The notes under the pieces were generated by a model. It ran no database searches. It was not told the origin of the DNA and was given only the letters and a program-made list of their open reading frames with translations. Positions 24,448-32,938 of a stretch of 64,000 nt of DNA are shown here, one piece after another. Each line of letters opens with the position of its first letter. The stretch's first letter is position 1. Made by a program: the position numbers and the translations under genes. Source of the DNA: Neisseria sp. KEM232 (GTDB taxonomy: Bacteria; Pseudomonadota; Gammaproteobacteria; Burkholderiales; Neisseriaceae); assembly GCF_002237445.1 (NCBI RefSeq), contig NZ_CP022527.1, positions 372,001 to 436,000 on the forward strand, read 5' to 3'.

Positions 24448-26614
24448 GTTTTATTACTCCTGTATTTTGTTTAATGCCAAAATCATCTTTTATATAATCC
24501 ATATAACCATAAAAGTCTATCCCATTAAACTCCGAAGAAAACTCCTGCTTATTCATCCGCATAGTTTCTTCATATTTTTTTAATGCAGCTTGTTTACCCA
24601 TCTCTACCATTTGCTCATCGGAAATTTTAGCAGGATCATAAACTGTTTTTGGAATTTTAATATCTTTATATCCAACAACCTCCTTCTTATGATTGTAGAT
24701 TGGAACCCTATAATAAATATGAGAAATACCATCTATATCCGATAATTCTTTTCTACTAATTAGATCTTCAACGGTCATTTTCCCATGGGGGTCGAGTGCC
24801 GCCAGTCTTTCCAGCTCTTTCATAAAGTTATCCTGATTGTGCCCGCCTTTGATACCGTTTCTATCGACACCATCCACATTGGCCAGATGGCGTTCCAAAT
24901 CAGGGTTAAACCTAATATCGGGCGGCGGCGGGGGAGTGCCCTTGCCATCGCCACCCTTGCCGCCATTGCCTGCTCCGTCTCCGTTGAAACTACCGCCAGA
25001 ACCATCGTTATGGATGCTGACTGTGCCGTTGTAGTTTCCTGACGGATTGCCGCCGTTGTGGCTGCCGTGTCCCGCCGACGGGCGGCTGCCGTAATGGCCG
25101 CCGTGGGTGTGCGGGATACCGGGTCTGCGGTTCGGCAGTGCGGTGTGGCCGCCGGAGTGGCCGGGATGCAGGGAGGCGGACGGATTGCCGTGCGGGTTGC
25201 CGCTGCTGTGTGGGTTACTGCCGTGCGGCTTGCTGTGGTTTTCGCCATGCGGGCTGCCGCGGTTCGGGTGCGGGTTGCCGCCGTGGGGCGACCCCGATCC
25301 GCCGTGCGGTATGTCGCCGTGCGGGCTTCTGCCTTTTCCGGCATGGGGAATTTTGCCTTTGCCGAAGCGGCCGGGCACAACATTGGCGGCTGTTTCGGTA
25401 CCGGCAAGGGCAAGGGCGACATAGGCCTGTTTTTCGGCGTCGCTGCCTGCCCAGTTGTTCATGTCGTTTTTGACTTGCCCGATTTGATTGCCGATGCTCT
25501 GCGATACATCGTCGGGAACGACGGTATTCCATGCAGCTCCGAAGAGCGGATTGATGCCTGAGGCATCGCCGGCATAGTTGGCAATGTGGTTAAAGCCGCG
25601 CAGGGCTGCGGCCGTTTTGTTTGCCGTATTGCCTTTCCAGCTGAGGGCGGGATCAAACGGGCGGAAGATAAGGTCTATTTCCCTTGTTCCAGACTCTATC
25701 AGCTTCTGCCCCTGCTCCGATTCGTACCGTTCCAGCCGGTTTAATCCCTGACTGACTGCCTGTACATATTCGTCGGGATGTTTGCGTGTGAGGCTTGCGC
25801 CTTTCGCTACGGCAAGCGCTTCGGGCGGCATGCCGTAGCCCATTTTAATCAGGTCGTCATAAGAGAAGCCTAATTTGACACCGTCGATGTGATAGTCGCG
25901 GAGCAGTCTTTCCGCTTGGGCAACACCCCTTGCCGCTGCTGCCGCATCAGCCTCTGCGCGCATGCCATCGGGCAGGGCGTTTTCCGTCTGCTCCCGCCGT
26001 TTCTCCGCGCCTAGCCCCGGCTCGACCGAGGGCTGGCAGGCGCCGGCAAAACAGGGGGCTTTTTCGGGCTCGACCAGGCGGCTGCGGCTGGCTGTACCGC
26101 TGACGGAGTAGCTGTAAACATCGCGCGCGCCTGTGGGGGCGGGATAGCCGCCGCCCGCTGCACCGTCGTAGCCATCGGCAGGATGCACCATTGAGCCGCT
26201 GATGCTGTACACATAGTTGGCTGCGCCGTAGCCGTCGGCCGCAGCCGCTCCTTTATTCCCGCCGTTGCGCACCGCGCTATGGTCAAACGGGGAGTGATCC
26301 TGCCAGGGATGGCTGCGGAAGCGGGTTTCGTAGCCGTAGTGGCCGCCGAAGCTGACATACTCGGTCTCGATATTCCCCGCCCGCATGGAAGATGAGGCAA
26401 TAATGCCGAGATTGCCGTGGCGCTCTCTCACGTTGCCGCGTGCGCCGCCGAACAGGTGGTTTTTTCCGCCCGGTTCGTAGCTTTTTTTATCGACGAGTTT
26501 GAGTATGGCGGGATCGGTTGCCAACGGCTGTGCCGTTGCCTGCGCGGCTGCGCCGAACAGGGCGGAGGCTGCAAGCAGGATGGCGGCCAGTTTTTGTTTA
26601 AGGGCGGTTTTCAT
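24425..26614 (-). CDS. mafB: MafB polymorphic toxin with EndoU-like C-terminal domain
   Basis: A 729-residue secreted toxin. Signal peptide MKTALKQKLAAILLAASAL; then the MafB N-terminal DUF1020 region (VDKKSYEPGGKNHLFG and GHYGYETRFRSHPWQDH at about residues 40-115); a helical middle; from about 415 to 560 a hinge rich in His, Gly, Pro and Ser with many SPHG/NPHG units; and the C-terminal toxin (IKGGHNQDNF, KTVYDPAKISDEQ, FYGYMDYI, TGVIKHVFP) that follows the EndoU ribonuclease pattern of meningococcal MafB. Start: GGGAG precedes two ATGs (26617 and 26614), and the second has better spacing. The gene overlaps mafA by about 17-20 bases. Confidence 0.88.
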   Translation of the reverse strand: MKTALKQKLAAILLAASALFGAAAQATAQPLATDPAILKLVDKKSYEPGGKNHLFGGARGNVRERHGNLGIIASSSMRAGNIETEYVSFGGHYGYETRFRSHPWQDHSPFDHSAVRNGGNKGAAAADGYGAANYVYSISGSMVHPADGYDGAAGGGYPAPTGARDVYSYSVSGTASRSRLVEPEKAPCFAGACQPSVEPGLGAEKRREQTENALPDGMRAEADAAAAARGVAQAERLLRDYHIDGVKLGFSYDDLIKMGYGMPPEALAVAKGASLTRKHPDEYVQAVSQGLNRLERYESEQGQKLIESGTREIDLIFRPFDPALSWKGNTANKTAAALRGFNHIANYAGDASGINPLFGAAWNTVVPDDVSQSIGNQIGQVKNDMNNWAGSDAEKQAYVALALAGTETAANVVPGRFGKGKIPHAGKGRSPHGDIPHGGSGSPHGGNPHPNRGSPHGENHSKPHGSNPHSSGNPHGNPSASLHPGHSGGHTALPNRRPGIPHTHGGHYGSRPSAGHGSHNGGNPSGNYNGTVSIHNDGSGGSFNGDGAGNGGKGGDGKGTPPPPPDIRFNPDLERHLANVDGVDRNGIKGGHNQDNFMKELERLAALDPHGKMTVEDLISRKELSDIDGISHIYYRVPIYNHKKEVVGYKDIKIPKTVYDPAKISDEQMVEMGKQAALKKYEETMRMNKQEFSSEFNGIDFYGYMDYIKDDFGIKQNTGVIKHVFPTKK

Positions 26615-27581
26615 CATTTGTCTCCCGTTTGCGCAGGGTGGCATTGTCGGCTGCGCCTGTGCCTTCGGCCGCGTCTTCTGCTTTCGCATTCTGCGGATAG
26701 GACGGGGGGGTGCCGTTTTCGTACTTGCCGTAGGGGGTGATGTCGGAGAAGCCGACCATCAGGCCGTCTGAAGCTTTGACGTTTTTCTTCACGCTGTACG
26801 GCCCCATCCACAGGGTGTATTTCTCCTGATAGGCGGCTTCGTAGGCGGAAGTTTTCGGGGGAATGACGATGCGGCCGGTTTTTCTGTCGACGGCAAAATA
26901 TTCGAGCTTGGTTTGCGCGCGCAGGGTTTCGGCGTTGTAGAGGTGCAGTTCGGTGCGGCTGCGGATGGTGCCGAATACGTCGACATTGACGAATACGTCG
27001 GTGTCTGCCGCTTCGGCGGGGACGATATCGAGGCCGCGCAGGAAAAAGACGGTCTGCACGAGGCCGCTGAGGTAGGCGGCATCGCGCGGGTTGGTGGTGA
27101 GGGTTTCGTTGCGGTAGCCGCCCAAGCCGTTGATGCCGAGGCCGAGGTTGCCGCTGCTGCCGGCGCCGCGCGAGCGGGTGAGGCTGTGTGCGGGGGCGTT
27201 GAGCACGGAAAGGGAACGGGTGGTGCTGTCAAGGCCGCTTGCCGAAGTGTCGGCGCGGGTTTGGTAGCTCGGATAGGTGTGGTCGGTGCGGGTGTCGGGG
27301 CTGTTGGCGTATTCGCCGCGTATCAGGGCGTCGATGGAATATCTGCCGCCGGTCATGCTGCCCGAGCCCTGGTCACCCATGGCGGAGATGTGGACGGCCG
27401 TCCTGCGTCCCTGCAATGCGGCGAGATCCATTTCTTTTACCGCCGCACGGGCGGAGGCGGCGACCAGCTCTTGTTCGACGGCAAAGCGTTTGCCGCCGCC
27501 GTGGGCGGGAATGCCGGTGAGTGTGCCGCAGGCGGAGAGCAGCAGGGAAGCTGCGGCGGAAAGCAAAAGTTTGCAGTGCAT
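26598..27581 (-). CDS. mafA: MafA adhesin-family lipoprotein
   Basis: A 327-residue lipoprotein with lipobox LLLSACGTLTG (Cys about residue 18), then the MafA body: FAVEQELVAASARAAVKEMD, ISAMGDQGSGSMTGGRYSIDALIRGEY and LSGLVQTVFFLRGLDIVP. MafA is the invariant first gene of maf loci and was named as a glycolipid adhesin. It is co-transcribed with mafB, whose start it overlaps, and may help secretion or surface display. An uptake sequence is read as ASDGLM near the C-terminus. ATG 27581 starts the signal peptide. Confidence 0.9.
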   Translation of the reverse strand: MHCKLLLSAAASLLLSACGTLTGIPAHGGGKRFAVEQELVAASARAAVKEMDLAALQGRRTAVHISAMGDQGSGSMTGGRYSIDALIRGEYANSPDTRTDHTYPSYQTRADTSASGLDSTTRSLSVLNAPAHSLTRSRGAGSSGNLGLGINGLGGYRNETLTTNPRDAAYLSGLVQTVFFLRGLDIVPAEAADTDVFVNVDVFGTIRSRTELHLYNAETLRAQTKLEYFAVDRKTGRIVIPPKTSAYEAAYQEKYTLWMGPYSVKKNVKASDGLMVGFSDITPYGKYENGTPPSYPQNAKAEDAAEGTGAADNATLRKRETNDENRP

Positions 27582-27693
27582 TTTTTATCCTTTACAAATA
27601 AATCTGTTGTGTAATTCTTTAGGCAGAAACGTATCGTTTTTAGTAAAGATTCGGATTCTATTTATTCCGTATGGGTTTGTAAACGGAATAATT

Positions 27694-27738
27694 AAAGGCC
27701 GTCTGAAACCCCGAAAACGGGCTTTCAGACGGCCTTTT
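27694..27738. terminator. Inverted uptake-sequence hairpin upstream of pepN
   Basis: AAAGGCCGTCTGAAA and TTTCAGACGGCCTTTT lie between divergent mafA and pepN. It has the same loop (CCCCGAAAACGGGC) as the hairpin class after the RarD-type gene. Confidence 0.6.
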
Positions 27739-27808
27739 GCCTTTATGCCGCGCCGCAGAAGGGCTAAAATGCGCACTTTTTGCAACTTACGCACGAGAGC
27801 CCGCCGCC

Positions 27809-30430
27809 ATGAGCAAAACCGTCCATTATCTGAAAGACTACCAAGCCCCCGCCCATTCCGTTTCGCAAACCGATTTAACCTTCGACATCGGCGACGATTA
27901 CACCGAAATCACCGCCCGCCTGTCCGTGCACACCGAACGCGCGGGTTCGCCGCTGGTGCTCGACGGCTCGGCCGAACTCGTTTCCTTCAAAATCAACGGC
28001 GCGGATGCCGCCTATGTTCTCGAAAACGAAAAGCTAACCGTCACCGCGCCGCCTGCGGGCAGCTTCACCGTGGAAACCGTTACCCGCGTGCGGCCGTCTG
28101 AAAACAAAACGTTGATGGGTCTGTATGAAAGCGGCGGCAATCTTTACACACAATGCGAGCCCGAGGGCTTCCGCAAAATCACGTTTTACCCCGACCGTCC
28201 CGACGTGATGGCGGCGTTTACCACCACCATTGCCGCCGATAAAAAACGCTATCCCGTGCTACTGTCCAACGGCAACAAAACCGACGGCGGCGAGCTTGCA
28301 GACGGCCGCCATTGGGCAAAATGGCAAGACCCGTTTAAAAAACCGAGCTATCTTTTCGCTTTGGTTGCGGGCGACTTGGTCTGCACGGCCGACCGTTTCG
28401 TTACCCGCAGCGGCCGCGAAGTGGCGATTGAGTTTTTCACCCGCAAGGAAGACGCAGGCAAGGTGGGCTTCGGCATCGAGTCACTGAAACACGCGATGAA
28501 GTGGGACGAAACGCGCTTCGGCCTCGAATACGATTTGGACATCTACATGGTTGTAGCCGTGGGCGACTTCAACATGGGTGCGATGGAAAACAAGGGCTTG
28601 AACATTTTTAATACGTCCTGCGTTTTGGCCGACAGCCGCACCGCCACCGATGCCGACTTTGAGCGCGTCGAAGCCGTGATTGCCCACGAGTATTTCCACA
28701 ACTGGACGGGCAACCGCGTAACCTGCCGCGACTGGTTCCAGCTCTCGCTGAAAGAGGGGCTGACGGTGTTCCGCGACCAAGAGTTTTCCGCCGACCGTGC
28801 AAGCCGCGCCGTGCGCCGCATCGAAAACATTTCCCGCCTGCGGACGTTCCAGTTTCCCGAAGACGCGGGGCCGATGGCGCATCCGGTGCGCCCCGCCAGC
28901 TATGAGGACATGAACAATTTCTACACTATGACCGTGTATGAAAAAGGCGCGGAAGTGGTGCGCATGTATCACACCTTCCTCGGCGAAGAAGGCTTCCAAA
29001 AAGGCATGAAGCTCTATTTCCGACGCCACGACGGCCAAGCCGTTACCTGCGACGATTTCCGCGCCGCAATGGCCGATGCCAACGGCTTCGATTTCGAGCA
29101 GTTCGCCCTCTGGTACAGCCAGGCAGGCACGCCGACGCTCGATATCACAGGCCGTCTGAAAGACGGAAACTTCGTGCTCACGGTCAAACAAACCGTGCCG
29201 CCCACGCCCGACATGACCGACAAACAGCCCATGCAGATGCCGCTCAAAGTCGGCCTGCTCGACAGCACGGGCAAGTCCCTGACCTTCACATACGGCGGCA
29301 AAACCCTGACCGAGGCCGTCTTAACCGTCAGCCGCGCAGAAGAAGAATTCGTCCTCGGCGGCGTGGATACCGCAGCCGTGCCCTCGCTCGTGCGCGGCCT
29401 CTCCGCCCCCGTCCACCTGCGCTACCCCTACACCGATGCCGACCTCGGCCTGCTGCTCTCTTTCGACCCCGACCCCTTCGCCCGCTGGGAAGCCGGACAA
29501 ACCCTGTTCCGCCGCGCCGTGGCCGCCAACATCGACGCCCTCGCCGAAAACCGAGAGCTGCCCGCGCACACCGCCCTGCTCGAAGCCGTCGGCCGCGTAC
29601 TCGCCGCCGACATCGACCCCGCCTTCCGCACCATCCTGCTGGCCGTACCCGCCGAAGCCGAGCTGTGGGCGGACATGGAAAACATCGATCCCCTGCGCGT
29701 CCACCACGCCCGCGAAGCCCTGCTCGACCTGATTGCCACCGCCTTCCAAAACGAGTTCGCCGCCCTCAACCAAAAAGCCCGCGCGCAGGAAGAACAGTTC
29801 CCCAACCCCTACGAATACGCGCCCGAACCCGCAGGCTGGCGCGCCCTGCGCAACGTCTGCCGCGCCTTTATCCTGCGCGCCGACCCCGCGCATATCGAAC
29901 AGGTGGCGCAAAACTATCCCGAAATGGCGAAAAACATGACCCACGAATGGGGCATTCTCAGTGCCGCCAACCACAACCCCAGCCCCCTGCGCGACACCCT
30001 GCTCGACAACTTCGCCGCCAAGTTCGCCGACCAGCCGCTGGCGATGGACAAATACTTCTCGCTGATCGCCGCCTCCCGCCGCGCCGACACCCCCGCGCAG
30101 ATTCAGACGGCCTTGCGCCACCCCGGCTTCAACGCGCAAAACCCCAACAAAGTGCGCGCCCTTATCGGCGGTTTTGCCCGCAACATCCCGCACTTCCACG
30201 CCGCCGACGGCTCGGGCTACCGCTTTTTGGCCGACAAAATCATCGAAGCCGACCGCTTCAACCCCTCGCTGGCCGCCGGCCTCACCCGCGCCTTCAACAT
30301 CTGCCGCCGCCTCGAACCCGCCCGCCAAGCCCTGATGCGCGGCGAACTCGAACGCATCGCCGCCGTGGCAAACCTGTCGTCGGAAACCGGCGAAATCGTC
30401 GGCAAAATCCGTTTGAGTTTGGACAAATAG
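27809..30430 (+). CDS. pepN: Aminopeptidase N (alanyl aminopeptidase)
   Basis: An 873-residue cytoplasmic zinc aminopeptidase of family M1, close to the 867-870 residues usual for proteobacterial PepN. It has GAMEN near residues 257-261 (substrate N-terminus recognition) and HEYFHNW with His293 and His297 as zinc ligands, followed 19 residues on by the third ligand (Glu in LKEG). Further C-terminal is the helical superdomain. ATG 27809 (MSKTVHYLKDYQ) is chosen over an upstream in-frame ATG at 27737 that lies in the uptake hairpin. It is a single gene. Confidence 0.96.
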   Translation: MSKTVHYLKDYQAPAHSVSQTDLTFDIGDDYTEITARLSVHTERAGSPLVLDGSAELVSFKINGADAAYVLENEKLTVTAPPAGSFTVETVTRVRPSENKTLMGLYESGGNLYTQCEPEGFRKITFYPDRPDVMAAFTTTIAADKKRYPVLLSNGNKTDGGELADGRHWAKWQDPFKKPSYLFALVAGDLVCTADRFVTRSGREVAIEFFTRKEDAGKVGFGIESLKHAMKWDETRFGLEYDLDIYMVVAVGDFNMGAMENKGLNIFNTSCVLADSRTATDADFERVEAVIAHEYFHNWTGNRVTCRDWFQLSLKEGLTVFRDQEFSADRASRAVRRIENISRLRTFQFPEDAGPMAHPVRPASYEDMNNFYTMTVYEKGAEVVRMYHTFLGEEGFQKGMKLYFRRHDGQAVTCDDFRAAMADANGFDFEQFALWYSQAGTPTLDITGRLKDGNFVLTVKQTVPPTPDMTDKQPMQMPLKVGLLDSTGKSLTFTYGGKTLTEAVLTVSRAEEEFVLGGVDTAAVPSLVRGLSAPVHLRYPYTDADLGLLLSFDPDPFARWEAGQTLFRRAVAANIDALAENRELPAHTALLEAVGRVLAADIDPAFRTILLAVPAEAELWADMENIDPLRVHHAREALLDLIATAFQNEFAALNQKARAQEEQFPNPYEYAPEPAGWRALRNVCRAFILRADPAHIEQVAQNYPEMAKNMTHEWGILSAANHNPSPLRDTLLDNFAAKFADQPLAMDKYFSLIAASRRADTPAQIQTALRHPGFNAQNPNKVRALIGGFARNIPHFHAADGSGYRFLADKIIEADRFNPSLAAGLTRAFNICRRLEPARQALMRGELERIAAVANLSSETGEIVGKIRLSLDK

Positions 30431-30486
30431 CTTGGACAAATAAGGCACAGAGGCTTTGCCGTGCCGAAAGGCCGTCTGAAAACAAA

Positions 30487-30511
30487 AAAGCAGCCCGTAA
30501 AGGCTGCTTTC
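30487..30511. terminator. Bidirectional terminator between pepN and actP
   Basis: AAAGCAGCC and GGCTGCTTT pair around CGTAAA, between two convergent genes, with an uptake sequence beside it at 30471. Confidence 0.7.
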
Positions 30512-30526
30512 TCTGTGGCGCGTTAC

Positions 30527-32209
30527 TCAGTGATCCGACGCTTCCGCCGCGCCGATGCCTGTCATCGAGCGCACGTATTGGGCGTCGAAACCGGCTTTGT
30601 CCTGCGCGGCCTGCTCGGATTTGTCGAGCACGGAAACTATCCACGACACGACAAAGGCCAGCGGGATGGTAAACAGCGCGGGGTTGCCGTAAGGGAAGAT
30701 GGCGCTTTCGTTGTGCAGCACGCTCACCCACACGGTGGGGCCGAGCACGATGAGCACCAGCGCGCCGATGAGTCCCGCAAAGCCGCCGGCCACCGCGCCG
30801 CGCGTGGTCAGCCCTTTCCAGAACATGCTCAGCATCAGCACGGGGAAGTTGGCGGATGCGGCAACGGCAAAGGCCAAGCCCACCATAAAGGCGACGTTTT
30901 GGTTTTCAAAGGCAATGCCGAAGATGATGGCGAGCACGCCCAAGCCCAAAGTGGCGGCGCGGGAAACGCGCATTTCTTCTTTCGGCAGAGCTTTGCCTTT
31001 GCGGATTACCGAAGAGTAAATATCGTGGCTCACCGCCGATGCACCCGACAGGGTCAGCCCGGCCACCACCGCCAAAATGGTGGCGAAGGCCACGGCGGAA
31101 ATAAAGCCCAACAGCAGGTTGCCGCCGACGGCTGCCGACAAATGCACCGCCGCCATATTGGTGCCGCCGATCATTTCGTACACAGTTTTGCCGTCTTTCA
31201 CCACCGCTTTGAAAAACTCGGGATTATTGGTCAGGAAAATAATCGCGCCAAAGCCGATGATAAAGGTGAGCAGGTAGAAATAGCCGATAAAGCCGGTGGC
31301 AACGACTACCGATTTGCGCGCTTCGCGGGCATCGGGCACGGTGAAAAAGCGCATCAGGATATGCGGCAGGCCGGCGGTACCGAACATCAGCGCCAAGCCG
31401 AGCGAGAGCGCGTCGATCGGGTTTTTCACCAAGCCGCCCGGCGCCAAAATGCCTTCGCCACGGCTGTGGGTGTCCACCGCTTTTTGGAACATCGCCTCCA
31501 TGCTGAAACCGCTGGCATACAGCACCATAAACGACATAAACGTCGCGCCGCCCAGCAGCAAAACCGCTTTAATCATCTGCACCCAAGTCGTCGCCAGCAT
31601 ACCGCCGAACAGCACATAGGCTACCATCAGCGCGCCGACAATCAGCACCGCAGACAAATAATTCATGCCGAACAAAAGCTGGATCAGCTTGCCCGCGCCC
31701 ACCACCTGCGCGATGAGATACAGCATCACCACCAGAAGCGAACCCGAAGCGGCAAACAGGCGCACCGGCGTTTGTTTCAGGCGGTAGGCCGCCACATCGG
31801 CAAAGGTAAACTGCCCCAAGTTACGCAGCCGCTCCGCCACCAAAAACAGCACCAGCGGCCAGCCCACCAGAAAGCCGGTGGAATAAATCAGGCCGTCGTA
31901 ACCGGTGGTGAACACCATCGCCGAAATGCCGAGAAACGACGCGGCCGACATATAGTCACCCGCAATCGCCAGCCCGTTTTGAAAGCCGGTGATGCCGCCG
32001 CCGGCGGTGTAAAAGTCTTCGGTGGAACGGTTTTGCTTAGCCGCCCATTTGGTAATCCACAGCGTCGCGCCCACGAAGATGAAGAACATAATCACAGCCG
32101 TCCAGTTGGTCGCCTGCTTCTCCACCTCGCCCGAGAACGCCTCAGCCCACAGGACACCCGAAGACAAAGCCGCCAGAGCGGCAAACAGAAATTTATTTTT
32201 CCCCATCAT
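30527..32209 (-). CDS. actP: Cation/acetate symporter ActP
   Basis: A 560-residue sodium:solute symporter (SSS family) with an N-terminal signal-like segment and about 13 membrane helices. Motifs: FYTAGGGITGFQNGLAIAGDYMSAASFLG near residues 66-95, typical of ActP, and GTAGLPHILMRFFTVPDAREARKS near residue 285. It imports acetate and related short monocarboxylates. The start (MMGKNK) overlaps the yjcH stop by four bases (ATGA), the classic yjcH-actP arrangement. No acs gene is in the window. Confidence 0.95.
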   Translation of the reverse strand: MMGKNKFLFAALAALSSGVLWAEAFSGEVEKQATNWTAVIMFFIFVGATLWITKWAAKQNRSTEDFYTAGGGITGFQNGLAIAGDYMSAASFLGISAMVFTTGYDGLIYSTGFLVGWPLVLFLVAERLRNLGQFTFADVAAYRLKQTPVRLFAASGSLLVVMLYLIAQVVGAGKLIQLLFGMNYLSAVLIVGALMVAYVLFGGMLATTWVQMIKAVLLLGGATFMSFMVLYASGFSMEAMFQKAVDTHSRGEGILAPGGLVKNPIDALSLGLALMFGTAGLPHILMRFFTVPDAREARKSVVVATGFIGYFYLLTFIIGFGAIIFLTNNPEFFKAVVKDGKTVYEMIGGTNMAAVHLSAAVGGNLLLGFISAVAFATILAVVAGLTLSGASAVSHDIYSSVIRKGKALPKEEMRVSRAATLGLGVLAIIFGIAFENQNVAFMVGLAFAVAASANFPVLMLSMFWKGLTTRGAVAGGFAGLIGALVLIVLGPTVWVSVLHNESAIFPYGNPALFTIPLAFVVSWIVSVLDKSEQAAQDKAGFDAQYVRSMTGIGAAEASDH

Positions 32210-32556
32210 TTTTCTCCCTCCTGCGTTTCGCGTACCGCTTTTTGCGTCATTTCTTCAAATTTGCCGTTGGCCAGCCAGACATAGATCAGCGTAATCACAA
32301 ACGAAAACACAATCACCAGCATCCCGATCCAGATGCCCCAAGTGGTTACCCCGTTGGGATTCACCTTAGCCGCCAGTACCTGCGGCGCCGTGCCGATTGT
32401 CCAGATAAAAGCCACATACACGGCGAAAATAGCGGCGGAAAAGCCCCAGCCCAGCCATGCTTTCTGTTTGGCCATCGAACGGAAGGCCGGATGCGCCAGC
32501 ACCTTGGCCGCCCGCTCTTTTTCCGCGGCATGGTTTCGAGTTTGCGCTTTACTCAT
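32206..32556 (-). CDS. yjcH: DUF485 inner-membrane protein YjcH
   Basis: 116 residues with two hydrophobic helices (WGFSAAIFAVYVAFIW and WIGMLVIVFSFVITLIYVWLA) and an N-terminal amphipathic segment (HPAFRSMAKQKAWLGW). DUF485 proteins are encoded directly before actP in many proteobacteria and are thought to assist the symporter. Coupled to actP by a four-base overlap. Confidence 0.9.
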   Translation of the reverse strand: MSKAQTRNHAAEKERAAKVLAHPAFRSMAKQKAWLGWGFSAAIFAVYVAFIWTIGTAPQVLAAKVNPNGVTTWGIWIGMLVIVFSFVITLIYVWLANGKFEEMTQKAVRETQEGEK

Positions 32557-32938
32557 CGGTTTGCTCCTCTTTGAATATCAGTTTTCGGGTTTTTGCCGGA
32601 AGAGGCCGTCTGAAAGCCCCGTGTCCCGACATGCGCGGTTTATAAACAAGCCCGCCCGCCGCAGGCTAATTTTTTTTTCTGATGCCCTGCATCCGCTGCA
32701 CAAATACCTTCCAAACATCCTTTTGATTTTATTTCTGTTTTCTCAAAACAAGCCTCACCATTCCGCTGCCGTTTTTTGTTAAAAAACGAAAAGCGGGCAG
32801 GCAAAAGGCCGTCTGAAAAACGTGAACAAACCTTTCAGACGGCCAAAAACCCGATGGGCTTGTACCATCGGGTTTTGCGTTGCCGTTTCTGATTTTACGG
32901 CGCGGTTTCGGCGTGCGAAGCCTGCCTGCGGTACGGTC
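32557..32938. other. Interval between the flotillin gene and yjcH
   Basis: No gene is supported. It contains the yjcH promoter region, a single uptake sequence at about 32605, an inverted uptake pair at 32804-32844 and a separate hairpin terminator at 32846-32876. Short frames here are composed of uptake-sequence words. Confidence 0.5.
32846..32876. terminator. Terminator downstream of the flotillin operon
   Basis: AAAACCCGATGG and CCATCGGGTTTT around a 7-base loop, a perfect 12-bp stem with A/T tails on both sides. Confidence 0.75.

Noticed and set aside
26598..26740. Plus-strand Cys-rich frames overlapping the mafA/mafB junction
   Set aside because: Shadows of the MafB signal peptide and MafA C-terminus.
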